From contig NZ_JAUSQV010000001.1 of the NCBI RefSeq assembly GCF_030811475.1, positions 2,615,001-2,679,000 on the forward strand: 64,000 bases of DNA, in the 5' to 3' direction. This DNA is from Nakamurella flavida (GTDB lineage Bacteria; Actinomycetota; Actinomycetes; Mycobacteriales; Nakamurellaceae). This document shows positions 1 to 8,575 of the stretch, one piece after another. The position numbers and the translations under genes are program-made. How positions within the stretch are numbered: the first letter of the stretch is position 1; every line of letters starts with the position of its first letter. The notes under the pieces are model-generated. The model was not told the origin of the DNA. It saw only the letters and a list, made by a program, of their open reading frames with translations, and searched no databases.

Positions 1-2
1 CG

Positions 3-908
3 ACCCCCGCTTCGGCCCAACCATCCGCTGCTGCCACCACCGGACCCGACGCGTCCGTCTCCTTCCCCGTGGAGGTCGTCCACGACAAGGGCACCACCAC
101 CATCCCGAGCCGACCGCTGCGCGTGGTGGCGTTGGACGGCAGCCTGGTCGGGGCCGTGGCCGGACTCGACGTCGACGTGGTCGGGTACACGCTGGACGTC
201 CCGGAACTGCCCGGCTACTTCCAGGGGGACCGCACGGCGGGCGGGGTCGCCGTGGGCACCCTGGCCGAGCCGTCGATCGAACGGATCGCCGCCCTGCAGC
301 CGGACCTCATCGTGTCCAGCACCGTGCGCCACGACGCGCTCTACCCGGCCCTGTCCCGGATCGCCCCGACGGTGTTCACCGCGACGACCGGGCCGACGTG
401 GAAGGACAACATCCGCCTCGTGGCGCAGGCCCTGGGCCGGAGCAGGTCGGCCGAGGAACAGCTGCCCGCGTACGAGGCGCGCGCCCGGGCCGTCGGTGCG
501 GCCATCGCCGCCGGGTCCGCCGACCCGACCATCTCCCTGGTGCGCTTCGTCGGCCCGGGCAAGCCCGCCCGGCTGTACGGCAACGCGTCCTTCCCCGGCA
601 TCGTGCTGGCCGATGCGGGTCTCGCCCGCCCGGCCGTGCAGGACGTCGACGAGTTCATGGTCGAGATCTCGCCCGAGCAGATCGAGCTCGCCGAGGGCGA
701 CCGCATCTTCTACACCGACCCCGCACTCGACGAGAACGCGTCGGACACCTCGATGGCCGACTTCACCGGCAACGACCTGTGGAACCGGCTGACCGGCGAG
801 AAGACCGCCGTCGCGGACGACCGCTGGTACTCCTCGGTCAGCGTGCAGGGCGCCCACCTGATCCTGGACGACCTGGCTGCGGCATTCGGCGTCGATCCGC
901 AGGTCTGA
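3..908 (+). CDS. Siderophore/metal ABC transporter substrate-binding protein (5' end outside window)
   Basis: The reading frame is open to the left edge, so the true start and any signal peptide or lipobox lie outside the window. The visible start (TPASAQPSAAATTGPDASVS) looks like the low-complexity linker that follows a lipoprotein signal. The mature part has the helical-backbone receptor pattern of the FecB/FepB/BtuF family: an early strand pair (SRPLRVVALDG), then TLAEPSIERIAALQPDLIVSS, and a late region ending in DDLAAAFGVD. Proteins of this family bind ferric siderophores or corrinoids outside the membrane and hand them to a FecCD-type permease. No permease or ATPase follows; the next gene is ilvD after a terminator. 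The ligand cannot be told from sequence. Confidence 0.8.
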   Translation, partial: TPASAQPSAAATTGPDASVSFPVEVVHDKGTTTIPSRPLRVVALDGSLVGAVAGLDVDVVGYTLDVPELPGYFQGDRTAGGVAVGTLAEPSIERIAALQPDLIVSSTVRHDALYPALSRIAPTVFTATTGPTWKDNIRLVAQALGRSRSAEEQLPAYEARARAVGAAIAAGSADPTISLVRFVGPGKPARLYGNASFPGIVLADAGLARPAVQDVDEFMVEISPEQIELAEGDRIFYTDPALDENASDTSMADFTGNDLWNRLTGEKTAVADDRWYSSVSVQGAHLILDDLAAAFGVDPQV

Positions 909-917
909 CCGCCGCCG

Positions 918-947
918 TCCGGCGCCCGCTCCCGCGCGGGCGCCGGA
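918..947 (+). terminator. Terminator hairpin after the binding-protein gene
   Basis: TCCGGCGCCCGC at 918-929 pairs perfectly with GCGGGCGCCGGA at 936-947 around a 6-base loop, 10 bases after the stop codon. There is no clear T-tract, as is common in high-GC actinobacteria. It separates this gene from ilvD. Confidence 0.7.
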
Positions 948-1052
948 GGGCGGCCCTGACCTGCGCACACCGGAGTAATCTCCATCGGGCGAGGGCGCGT
1001 CGAGCCGGCGTGCCGCCCCGCGCACCGACGTTCTGACTGTTCAGGAGCTTCC

Positions 1053-2924
1053 ATGCCCGCCCTGCGTTCCCGCACCTCCACCCACGGCCGCAACATGGCC
1101 GGCGCCCGCGCGCTGTGGCGCGCCACCGGTATGGGCGAGAACGACTTCGGCAAACCGATCGTGGCGATCGCGAACTCCTACACGCAGTTCGTGCCCGGTC
1201 ACGTGCACCTCAAGGACATGGGTGACCTGGTGGCCGGCGCCATCAAGGAGGCCGGTGCGGTCTCCAAGGAGTTCAACACCATCGCCGTGGACGACGGCAT
1301 CGCGATGGGCCACGGCGGGATGCTCTACTCGCTGCCCTCCCGCGACCTGATCGCCGACTCGGTCGAGTACATGGTCAACGCGCACTGCGCGGACGCCCTG
1401 GTCTGCATCTCCAACTGCGACAAGATCACCCCCGGCATGCTGATGGCCGCGCTGCGGCTCAACATCCCCGTGGTCTTCGTGTCCGGCGGCCCGATGGAGG
1501 CCGGCAAGGCGGTGATCGCCGACGGCGTCGCCTACACCCCGACCAACCTGATCACCGCGATCAACGCCTCCGCCGCCGAGGCCGTCTCGGACGAGGCCCT
1601 GGCCGCGGTCGAGCGCTCGGCCTGCCCGACGTGTGGCTCCTGCTCCGGCATGTTCACCGCCAACTCGATGAACTGCCTGACCGAGGCGCTGGGCCTGTCG
1701 CTCCCCGGCAACGGCTCCACCCTGGCCACCCACGTGGCTCGCCGGGACCTGTTCCTACGCGCGGGGACCACCGTCGTCGAGATGGCCAAGCGCTACTACG
1801 AGCAGGACGACGAGTCCGTGCTCCCCCGCAACATCGCCAACCGCGCCGCCTTCGCCAATGCGATGGCGCTCGACGTGGCCATGGGTGGATCCACCAACAC
1901 GGTGCTGCACATCCTGGCCGCGGCCATCGAGGGCGAGCTCGACTTCACCCTCGAGGACATCGACGCCATCTCCAAGAAGGTGCCGTGCCTGTCCAAGGTG
2001 GCGCCCAACCACCCGGACTTCCACATGGAGGACGTGCACCGCGCCGGCGGCATCCCCGCCCTGCTCGGCGAGCTCAACCGGGCCGGCCTGCTGGACGACA
2101 CCGTGCACTCCGTGCACTCCCCGGATCTGCAGAGCTGGCTGGACGAGTGGGATGTGCGCGGCGGCAAGGCCAGCGAGCGGGCTCTCGAGCTCTTCCATGC
2201 CGCGCCGGGTGGTGTGCGCACCGTCGAGGCCTTCTCCACCGACAACCGCTGGAACTCCCTGGACACCGACGCCGCGGACGGCTGCATCCGGGACCGGGAA
2301 CACGCCTACACCGTCGACGGCGGGCTCGCCGTGCTGGTGGGGAACATCGCCGAGGACGGTGCGGTGGTCAAGACGGCCGGCTTCGACGAGTCGCTCTTCC
2401 ACTTCGCCGGTACCGCCATCGTCTTCGAGTCCCAGGAGGCCGCCGTCGAGGGCATCCTCGGCAAGAAGGTGCAGCCGGGGCACGTCGTCGTCATCCGGTA
2501 CGAGGGCCCGACCGGTGGCCCCGGCATGCAGGAGATGCTGTACCCGACGTCCTTCATCAAGGGCATGGGCCTGGGCAAGGTGTGCGCCCTGATCACCGAC
2601 GGTCGCTTCTCCGGCGGCTCGAGCGGTGTGTCGGTCGGCCACATGTCGCCCGAGGCGGCCCGTGGTGGGGCGATCGGCCTCATCGAGGACGGCGACGAGA
2701 TCGTCATCGACATCCACTCGCGCTCGCTGCACCTGGCCGTCTCCGACGACGTGCTCGCCGAGCGGCGGGCCAAGATGGAGGCCTCGGAGAACCCGTGGCA
2801 GCCGCGGAACCGCGAACGGTTCGTCTCCCAGGCGCTGCGCGCCTACGCGCACATGGCCACGTCCGCCTCGACCGGCGCCGTGCGGGTCGTCCCGACGTCC
2901 TGGGCGCCCGACTCCCCGCGCTGA
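1053..2924 (+). CDS. ilvD: Dihydroxy-acid dehydratase
   Basis: IlvD removes water from 2,3-dihydroxy-isovalerate (or -methylvalerate) to give the 2-keto acids that precede valine, leucine and isoleucine. At 623 residues the length is normal for the long bacterial form. The cysteine motifs that hold the Fe-S cluster are present: [10 protein letters not shown] near residue 122 and [10 protein letters not shown] near residue 190. The typical [11 protein letters not shown] signature is near residue 515. The ATG at 1053 has CAGGAG about 8 bases upstream. The gene stands alone between two hairpins, with no other branched-chain gene in the window. Confidence 0.97.
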   Translation: MPALRSRTSTHGRNMAGARALWRATGMGENDFGKPIVAIANSYTQFVPGHVHLKDMGDLVAGAIKEAGAVSKEFNTIAVDDGIAMGHGGMLYSLPSRDLIADSVEYMVNAHCADALVCISNCDKITPGMLMAALRLNIPVVFVSGGPMEAGKAVIADGVAYTPTNLITAINASAAEAVSDEALAAVERSACPTCGSCSGMFTANSMNCLTEALGLSLPGNGSTLATHVARRDLFLRAGTTVVEMAKRYYEQDDESVLPRNIANRAAFANAMALDVAMGGSTNTVLHILAAAIEGELDFTLEDIDAISKKVPCLSKVAPNHPDFHMEDVHRAGGIPALLGELNRAGLLDDTVHSVHSPDLQSWLDEWDVRGGKASERALELFHAAPGGVRTVEAFSTDNRWNSLDTDAADGCIRDREHAYTVDGGLAVLVGNIAEDGAVVKTAGFDESLFHFAGTAIVFESQEAAVEGILGKKVQPGHVVVIRYEGPTGGPGMQEMLYPTSFIKGMGLGKVCALITDGRFSGGSSGVSVGHMSPEAARGGAIGLIEDGDEIVIDIHSRSLHLAVSDDVLAERRAKMEASENPWQPRNRERFVSQALRAYAHMATSASTGAVRVVPTSWAPDSPR

Positions 2925-2947
2925 CCCCTGCCACCACCGGTGACGAC

Positions 2948-2992
2948 GAACGCCCCGGACCGACCACGATCCCGTGGTGGTCCGGGGCGTTC
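2948..2992 (+). terminator. Long hairpin terminator after ilvD
   Basis: GAACGCCCCGGACC (2948-2961) pairs with GGTCCGGGGCGTTC (2979-2992), and ACCACG/CGTGGT extends the stem inward past a single bulged G. This is one of the strongest hairpins in the window. It lies 24 bases after the ilvD stop. Confidence 0.8.
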
Positions 2993-3044
2993 CGCGTGCA
3001 GACCTTGATGGCCCGTGCCGTGGCCGATCCACATCTCTCAAGGA

Positions 3045-3085
3045 ATGAGATGCCGGTCTCATCAGCCGGGAAAACTCGCTAGGCT
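3045..3085 (+). promoter_or_regulatory. Candidate leaderless promoter with an inverted repeat
   Basis: ATGAGA (3045-3050) and TCTCAT (3057-3062) form an inverted repeat with a 6-base spacer. A TANNNT-type -10 element, TAGGCT, lies at 3080-3085, just 6 bases before the ATG at 3092, and no ribosome-binding site is visible. That spacing is what leaderless actinobacterial genes show. The inverted repeat would sit near the -35 position and could be an operator. Confidence 0.4.
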
Positions 3086-3091
3086 CCGGCC

Positions 3092-3856
3092 ATGGACGCC
3101 TCCCCCCGGTACACCCATGGGTACGCGGAGAGCGTGCTCCGCTCGCACCGGACGAGGACGGCGGTGAACTCGGCGGCACATCTGATCCCCCTGCTCGATT
3201 CGGGTCGCACGCTGCTGGACGTCGGCAGCGGGGCGGGCACCATCACCGTGGATCTGGCCGACCTGGTCGCTCCCGCGCGGGTGACGGCCCTGGAGACCTC
3301 CACGGACGCCGCCGCGCTGACCCGCGCGGAGGCCGACCGCCGCGGGTGCCGGACGGTCGACGTGATCGTCGGGGACGTCCTCGACCTGGACCTGGCGTCG
3401 GCGTCCTTCGACGTCGTCCACGCCCACCAGGTGCTGCAGCACGTGACCGATCCGGTCGCCGCCCTCCGGGAGATGATCCGGGTGTGCCGACCCGGTGGGG
3501 TGGTGGCCGTCCGGGACGCCGACTACGGGGGGTTCACCTGGTACCCGCCAAACCCGGGGCTGGACCGGTGGCGGGAGCTCTACGGGGCCGCGGCCCGGGC
3601 CAACGGCGGTGAACCCGACGCCGGTCGCCGCCTGCTGTCCTGGGCCCACGCCGCCGGCGCTCACCGGGTCACCGCGTCCGCGTCCACCTGGTGCTACGCC
3701 GATCCCGCCGCCCGCCACGCCTGGGGCTCGGGGTGGGCGGAGCGCATCACCGACTCGGCGATCGCCCGGCAACTCCTCGACGCCGGGACGACCACGGCCG
3801 AACTGCGCGCGGTGGCGTCGGCCTGGTCGGCCTGGGCTGCGCACCCCGACGGCTAG
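3092..3856 (+). CDS. SAM-dependent class I methyltransferase
   Basis: A 254-residue soluble enzyme. The SAM-binding motif I is LLDVGSGAGTITVDL (about residues 41-55), followed by an acidic end of strand 2 (ALETSTDAA) and the post-motif segment DVVHAHQVLQHVTDPVAALR. This is the layout of the UbiE/COQ5-like Methyltransf_11 group. The substrate cannot be inferred. The C-terminal part (TWCYADPAARHAWGSGWAER) resembles small-molecule methyltransferases common in actinobacteria. The gene is monocistronic and apparently leaderless, since there is no Shine-Dalgarno sequence before ATG 3092. Confidence 0.85.
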   Translation: MDASPRYTHGYAESVLRSHRTRTAVNSAAHLIPLLDSGRTLLDVGSGAGTITVDLADLVAPARVTALETSTDAAALTRAEADRRGCRTVDVIVGDVLDLDLASASFDVVHAHQVLQHVTDPVAALREMIRVCRPGGVVAVRDADYGGFTWYPPNPGLDRWRELYGAAARANGGEPDAGRRLLSWAHAAGAHRVTASASTWCYADPAARHAWGSGWAERITDSAIARQLLDAGTTTAELRAVASAWSAWAAHPDG

Positions 3857-4038
3857 ATCAGCATCCCGCACGGCGAGATCCTCATCCACGTCTGACCGTC
3901 CGTTCGACCATCCGTTCGACCATCCGCTGACCATCCGCACGGACCCACCCCGGGGCGGGGCGCGCAGGTCCGTCGTGTCCGGGGACGCCCCCGGAAGCAG
4001 CACCGCCCGACCCGGTCGACGCTGTGATGCACAGATCG
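3857..4038. other. Intergenic stretch with short tandem repeat and small palindrome
   Basis: A 12-base unit, GTTCGACCATCC, is repeated twice in tandem, with a third partial copy (GCTGACCATCC), around 3902-3936. A weak hairpin TCCGGGG/CCCCGGA lies at 3978-3995, and a 5-bp-arm palindrome CTGTGATGCACAG at 4022-4034. No gene is seen. Confidence 0.5.
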
Positions 4039-4085
4039 TTGTACAGAGCATGTAACTGTCCATATACTTAGCCGAGCTAAGGAGG
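4039..4085 (+). promoter_or_regulatory. Promoter, operator and RBS of the MarR-MFS operon
   Basis: A -35-like TTGTAC (4039-4044) and a strong -10 TATACT (4063-4068) are 18 bp apart. Overlapping the end of the -10 and running to the ribosome-binding site is a perfect inverted repeat, CTTAGCCGAGCTAAG (4067-4081), with 6-bp arms and a 3-bp spacer. The site AAGGAGG (4079-4085) follows. A repressor bound here would block both the promoter and the start of transcription, as expected of MarR autoregulation. Confidence 0.65.
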
Positions 4086-4090
4086 ACGTG

Positions 4091-4675
4091 ATGACCGTCA
4101 GCACGCAGAGCTGCGCCGAGTTGCTGCACCGGCTCCCGGTGCTGGCCCAGCTCAAACGGGGTATCCGTCGGTCGGGGACGACCGTGGGCACCTCCGTGCT
4201 GACCGCCCTCGCGACCCTGGACGGTGCGCCCGCCCCCGCCGCACCGTCCGCCCCGGCCACCGCGCCCGGTGCGGGAACGATGCCCGACCCGTCCTGCTGC
4301 CGGCTCGGCACCCTGGCCGACCAGCTGCAGGTCGACCTGTCCGTGGCCAGTCGGCAGGTCACCCAGCTCATCGAGATGGGCGCCGTGGTCAGGGTTCCCG
4401 ATCCGACCGACCGCCGCGTCCACCTGCTCCGGGTGACCGAGTCCGGCCATCGGGAGATCGTCCGGGCCCGCGACCGGGCGGCCGAGCAGCTGGCCACGCG
4501 CCTGACGTCCTGGTCGGAGGACGACCTGCAGACGCTGGTGTCCCTCCTCGGCCGACTGCAGTCCGACCTGAGACGCACCGACCCGGGACCCGACCCGGGA
4601 GGCGCTCCCCCCGGGACCGTCGGCCCCACCCCCCTCCCTTCCGCCCGTCCGATCAGCACGGAGTCCCGCCCATGA
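4091..4675 (+). CDS. MarR-family transcriptional regulator
   Basis: A winged-helix repressor. The DNA-binding part is LGTLADQLQVDLSVASRQVT followed by the wing VPDPTDRRVHLLRVTESG. ATG 4091 is preferred over GTG 4088 because AAGGAGG ends 5 bases upstream of it. The gene overlaps the following efflux gene by ATGA, so it very likely represses its own operon through the palindrome in the promoter. Between helix 1 and the HTH there is an Ala/Pro-rich insert of about 20 residues ending in a vicinal cysteine pair (DPSCCRLG), which is not usual in MarR proteins. A further cysteine lies near the N terminus (TQSCAELL). Confidence 0.88.
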   Translation: MTVSTQSCAELLHRLPVLAQLKRGIRRSGTTVGTSVLTALATLDGAPAPAAPSAPATAPGAGTMPDPSCCRLGTLADQLQVDLSVASRQVTQLIEMGAVVRVPDPTDRRVHLLRVTESGHREIVRARDRAAEQLATRLTSWSEDDLQTLVSLLGRLQSDLRRTDPGPDPGGAPPGTVGPTPLPSARPISTESRP

Positions 4676-6474
4676 GCACCACCACCGCCCCCCGCACCGG
4701 CACCGGCACAGAACCCCCCGGGACCGAACCGGTGATGTCGCACCGGCAGATCATGGAGGCGCTGTCCGGCCTGCTGCTGGGCCTGTTCGTCGCGATCCTG
4801 TCGTCCACCGTCGTCTCCAACGCCCTGCCCCGGATCATCACCGAACTCAAGGGCAGCCAGTCGGGCTACACCTGGGTGGTCGCCTCGACCCTGCTGGCCA
4901 CCACGGCCAGCACCCCGATCTGGGGCAAGCTCGCCGACCTGATGAGCAAGAAGCTGCTGGTGCAGTTGTCGCTCGTGGTGTTCGTGCTCGGCTCGCTGGT
5001 GGCCGGACTGTCCCAGTCCATCGGCGTGCTCATCGTGGCCCGGGTCATCCAGGGTCTGGGTGCCGGTGGTCTCACCGCGCTGACCCAGGTCTGCATGGCC
5101 GCGATGATCCCGCCGCGCGAGCGCGGCCGGTACTCCGGTTATCTCGGGGCCGTGCTCGCTGTCGCCACCGTGGCCGGGCCGCTGATCGGCGGCGTCATCG
5201 TGGACACCAGCTGGCTGGGGTGGCGTTGGTGCTTCGGCGTCGGCGTGCCGTTCGCCGTCGTGGCGATCATCGTGCTGCAGAAGACGCTCCACCTGCCGAC
5301 CTACCGCCGCGACGACGTCCGCATCGACTGGCTGGGCGCCACCGTGGTGACCGGGGCCGTGTCCCTGCTGCTGATCTGGATCTCGTTGGCCGGCACCAGC
5401 TTCGACTGGGCGTCCTGGCAGACCGCGCTCATGGTCGGCGGCGCCCTCCTGCTGGGCGTGCTCGCCGTGATGATCGAGAACCGGGCCGCCGAGCCGATCA
5501 TCCCGCTGAGCCTGTTCCGCCACCGCAGCATCAGCCTGGCCGTGGTGGCCAGCCTCTTCGTCGGCATCGCCATGTTCGGCGCCACCGTCTTCCTGAGCCA
5601 GTACTTCCAGATCAGCCGGGGCGACAGCCCGACCCAGGCCGGACTGAGCACGGTGCCGCTGATCCTCGGCCTGTCGCTGTCCTCGCTGGTGTCCGGCCGC
5701 ATCATCACCCGCACCGGCAAGTGGAAGCGGTTCCTGGTCGGTGGTTCCGCGCTCATCGTCGTCGGCTTCGCCGCCATGGGCACCATCGACAAGGACACCC
5801 CGTACTGGTTCCTCGCCGTCTCGATGGCCGTCATCGGCATCGGGCTGGGCGCGACCATGCAGAACCTCGTGCTCTCGGTGCAGAACGCCGTTCCGGTCAC
5901 CCAGCTCGGCGCGGCCAGTTCCACCGTGGCCTTCTTCCGCAGCCTGGGCGGTGCCATCGGCGTGTCCGCGCTGGGCGCGGTGCTCGGCCACCAGGTCAGC
6001 GGGCACATCGCCAGTGGATTGACTGCTCTCGGCCTCCCCGCGGGCGCGACCGGTGGCGGATCGCAGATCCCGAACCTGGCCACCCTGCCCGCCCCGGTCG
6101 CCCGGGTGGTGCAGGAGTCGTACGGCATCGGCGCCGGCGACATCTTCCTGGTCGCCGCCCCGCTCACCCTGCTCGCCCTGATCGCCGTGCTGTTCATCCG
6201 CGAGGTGCCGCTGCGCACGAGCAACGTGCTGGCGCAGGAACCGGCGGGGCCGACCAAGGCAGCCGCGGACGAGGATTCCACCGGCGCCGCACGTGCCGCC
6301 GACGCCGGAAGCGACGCCGGCACCGGAAGCACCCGCGAGTCGGTCGCGTCGGACGGGGACGCCGTGGGCACCACCGTCACGGTGACCGTGCGCCGGAACG
6401 GACGCCCTTCGACCACCGGGCACGGCCGCCATCGCGCCGGGCGTGGACATCGCCGCGTCCCCGCGCGGCACTGA
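4672..6474 (+). CDS. MFS drug efflux transporter, DHA2 (EmrB/QacA) type
   Basis: A 600-residue membrane protein with about 14 predicted transmembrane helices from residue 25 to 510. The MFS motif A-like loop is WGKLADLMSKKLLVQ (near residue 85), and the motif C-like segment is GYLGAVLAVATVAGPLIGG (near residue 160). Members export drugs or toxic metabolites using the proton gradient. The start overlaps the MarR stop by 4 bases, so the two are translationally coupled. The C-terminal tail of roughly 85 residues is hydrophilic, rich in Ala, Asp and Ser and then Arg-rich. It is longer than in most family members and has no recognisable domain. Confidence 0.93.
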   Translation: MSTTTAPRTGTGTEPPGTEPVMSHRQIMEALSGLLLGLFVAILSSTVVSNALPRIITELKGSQSGYTWVVASTLLATTASTPIWGKLADLMSKKLLVQLSLVVFVLGSLVAGLSQSIGVLIVARVIQGLGAGGLTALTQVCMAAMIPPRERGRYSGYLGAVLAVATVAGPLIGGVIVDTSWLGWRWCFGVGVPFAVVAIIVLQKTLHLPTYRRDDVRIDWLGATVVTGAVSLLLIWISLAGTSFDWASWQTALMVGGALLLGVLAVMIENRAAEPIIPLSLFRHRSISLAVVASLFVGIAMFGATVFLSQYFQISRGDSPTQAGLSTVPLILGLSLSSLVSGRIITRTGKWKRFLVGGSALIVVGFAAMGTIDKDTPYWFLAVSMAVIGIGLGATMQNLVLSVQNAVPVTQLGAASSTVAFFRSLGGAIGVSALGAVLGHQVSGHIASGLTALGLPAGATGGGSQIPNLATLPAPVARVVQESYGIGAGDIFLVAAPLTLLALIAVLFIREVPLRTSNVLAQEPAGPTKAAADEDSTGAARAADAGSDAGTGSTRESVASDGDAVGTTVTVTVRRNGRPSTTGHGRHRAGRGHRRVPARH

Positions 6475-6535
6475 CCAGCCGTCACACCCCCGCCGTCACC
6501 ACCCCGCAGGGCTCGTCCTCCGGGCCCCGTCGATC

Positions 6536-6562
6536 CGCCCCGCCGGCCCTGCCGGCGGGGCG
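6536..6562. terminator. Bidirectional terminator between the MFS and PAP2 genes
   Basis: CGCCCCGCCGGC (6536-6547) and GCCGGCGGGGCG (6551-6562) form a perfect 12-bp stem with a 3-base loop. It lies between the convergent ends of the two genes and is followed by TT on the plus strand. Confidence 0.75.
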
Positions 6563-6585
6563 TTCGTCGTCGGTGCGCGATCCGA

Positions 6586-7482
6586 TCAGGTCCGGGTCGT
6601 TCCGGAACGACGGGCGACCCGCCGCCCGGACCAGGTCACCGTCAGCACCGCGAGCACGGCGAGCAGGATTCCGACGAGTGCGTCGACGACGTAGTGCTCA
6701 CCGGTCAGCACCAGGGCGAACGCCATCGCCAGCGGGTAGGCCAGGAGCAGCAAGCGGGCGAGCGGCCCGCGACCTGCCCAGAAGAAGGCAGCGACCAGCG
6801 TCGCCGCCCCCGCGTGCAGGGACGGCATGGCGGCCACGGTGTTGCCCTGCTGCTGACCCCGGCTCTGCACCGTGTCCAGGAAGTCCAGGCCGAGCACCCG
6901 CCAGCCCAGGCCGGACAGCCGCTGCACCGGCTCGAGATACCCGTCGCGGGCCGCCATCCACGGCGGGGCCATCGGGTACACGATGTACAGCACCACACCC
7001 GTCGCCACCAGCAGGAACACACTCCACACCCAGGGGCGGAACCGGTCGCGGTGCCGGAACCAGAGCACCGCGCCGACGACCGGGATGACCACGAAGTGGC
7101 TGCTGTAGACCGGGGCGACCAGGGCGTCCCACCAGTGGGCGGCGCCGTCCGGGTACAGCCGCTCCTGCAGCCAGGGCGTCGGGACGCGACCGAACAGCCA
7201 CCGGTCCGCGGCGATCGGCTCGGTGACCCGGAGCGGGAAGCCCAGACCGTTCGGTCGACCGGCCACCGGGTCGGCGTTCAGACCGCTGTTGACCCACTGG
7301 GCCACGGCGTAGGCCCCGAGGACGGCACTGAACGGCAGCAGGCTCACCAGCAACTCGGCCAGTGGTGACCGGCCCCGCCCGGCACCGTTCCGCCGGGGCG
7401 GGACTGCAGGCGCATCGGTCGCCGCGGCGCGGACCCGTGGCCGGCTGCTGGCGGTGGCCGGGCCGGACGATGGCGGTCTCAT
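6586..7482 (-). CDS. PAP2-family membrane phosphatase
   Basis: A predicted 298-residue integral membrane protein with about six hydrophobic helices. The PAP2 catalytic signatures are present: MPSLHAG near residue 218, and GEHYVVDALVG near residue 259, holding the histidine and aspartate of the C-terminal motif. Also typical of the actinobacterial branch is YPMAPPWMAARDG. Such proteins dephosphorylate lipid phosphates or transfer phospho-head groups at the membrane. ATG 7482 was chosen because GGGAGG (7490-7495) lies 7 bases before it; the ATG at 7488 touches that site directly. The substrate is unknown. Confidence 0.85.
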   Translation of the reverse strand: MRPPSSGPATASSRPRVRAAATDAPAVPPRRNGAGRGRSPLAELLVSLLPFSAVLGAYAVAQWVNSGLNADPVAGRPNGLGFPLRVTEPIAADRWLFGRVPTPWLQERLYPDGAAHWWDALVAPVYSSHFVVIPVVGAVLWFRHRDRFRPWVWSVFLLVATGVVLYIVYPMAPPWMAARDGYLEPVQRLSGLGWRVLGLDFLDTVQSRGQQQGNTVAAMPSLHAGAATLVAAFFWAGRGPLARLLLLAYPLAMAFALVLTGEHYVVDALVGILLAVLAVLTVTWSGRRVARRSGTTRT

Positions 7483-7693
7483 GGACATCCTCCCGGGGGC
7501 GCGTGCGCGGGGTCGACGTTCGTGCACCGGCGGTGCACCGCGGAACAGTTCCCCGAACCGCGCCCGGCCATGCACGGCCGCCCACCGAGCCTCTCGCCCC
7601 TCGCAGACCCCCGCGATCGATCGGTTGCTCGATCCGGGTCTGGGGGGACCAGCAGAATGGGCGGGTCCCGCACACCCCCACACCTGGAGTCCC

Positions 7694-8533
7694 GTGACCC
7701 GCACTCGCCCGTTCGCCCAGGTCGACGTGTTCACCCGCGTCCCGTACGCCGGCAACCCGGTCGCCGTGGTGCTGGACGGCACCGACCTGGACAGCCGCGC
7801 CATGCGGGCCTTCGCGGCCTGGACGAACCTGTCGGAGACGACCTTCGTGCTGCCGCCGAGCGACCCGCGGGCCGACTACCGGCTGCGGATCTTCACCCCC
7901 GGCGGGGAGCTGCCCTTCGCCGGCCACCCGACCCTGGGCTCGGCCCACGCGTGGTGGGGAGCCGGCGGGCGGCCGTCCGTCCCGGACGAGGTGGTGCAGG
8001 AGTGCGGGGCCGGCCTCGTGCCGATCCGGCGGGAGGGGGACACCTGGAGCTTCCGCGCGCCGGACCTGGTCCGCGAGGGCCCGCTGGACGACGACCTGCT
8101 CGACACCATCGCGGCCGGGCTGCGGATCCCCCGTGCGGAGATCGTGGGCCACCAGTGGGTGGACAACGGTCCCGGCTGGGCCGCGGTCCGGATGCCCACC
8201 GCGCAGGCCGTTCTCGACCTCGAACCCGACCACGGCGTGCTGGGCGACCTGGTGCTCGGCGTCGTCGGCACGTACCCCGAGGGGAGCGAGCGCCAGCTGG
8301 AGGTCAGGGCCTTCTGCGGCGGGGTCGGGGTCGTCGAGGACCCGGTCACCGGCAGTCTCCAGGCGAGCGTCGCCCAGTGGCTGACCCGGACCGGCGTCCT
8401 GCCGCCGGACTACCGCGCCGGGCAGGGGCGCCGGGTCGGCCGGGACGGGGATGTGCAGCTGCGCACCATCGACGGGCGGATCTGGGCGGGCGGTGCCTGC
8501 GTCACCTGCATCCGGGGCACCGTCGACCTCTGA
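7694..8533 (+). CDS. PhzF-family isomerase/epimerase-like protein
   Basis: A 279-residue protein of the diaminopimelate-epimerase fold. The N-terminal signature FTRVPYAGNPVAVV, the catalytic-acid context NLSETTFVLPP (Glu near residue 47, equivalent to PhzF Glu45), the turn LPFAGHPTLGSAH and the C-terminal GVVEDPVTGSLQ are all present. PhzF itself isomerises a phenazine precursor. Most family members have no known substrate, and no phenazine genes are nearby. GTG 7694 is chosen because GGAG lies just upstream and the protein then has the family's usual length. It converges on the SDR gene 42 bp away. Confidence 0.88.
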   Translation: MTRTRPFAQVDVFTRVPYAGNPVAVVLDGTDLDSRAMRAFAAWTNLSETTFVLPPSDPRADYRLRIFTPGGELPFAGHPTLGSAHAWWGAGGRPSVPDEVVQECGAGLVPIRREGDTWSFRAPDLVREGPLDDDLLDTIAAGLRIPRAEIVGHQWVDNGPGWAAVRMPTAQAVLDLEPDHGVLGDLVLGVVGTYPEGSERQLEVRAFCGGVGVVEDPVTGSLQASVAQWLTRTGVLPPDYRAGQGRRVGRDGDVQLRTIDGRIWAGGACVTCIRGTVDL

Positions 8534-8575
8534 CCGACCGCCCGGTCCGGCAGGCCGCCGCGCCGACCTGCGCGC

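Noticed and set aside
3897-3936. Short tandem repeats as a possible CRISPR
   Set aside because: The unit is 12 bases, with only two full copies and no spacers; there are no cas genes.
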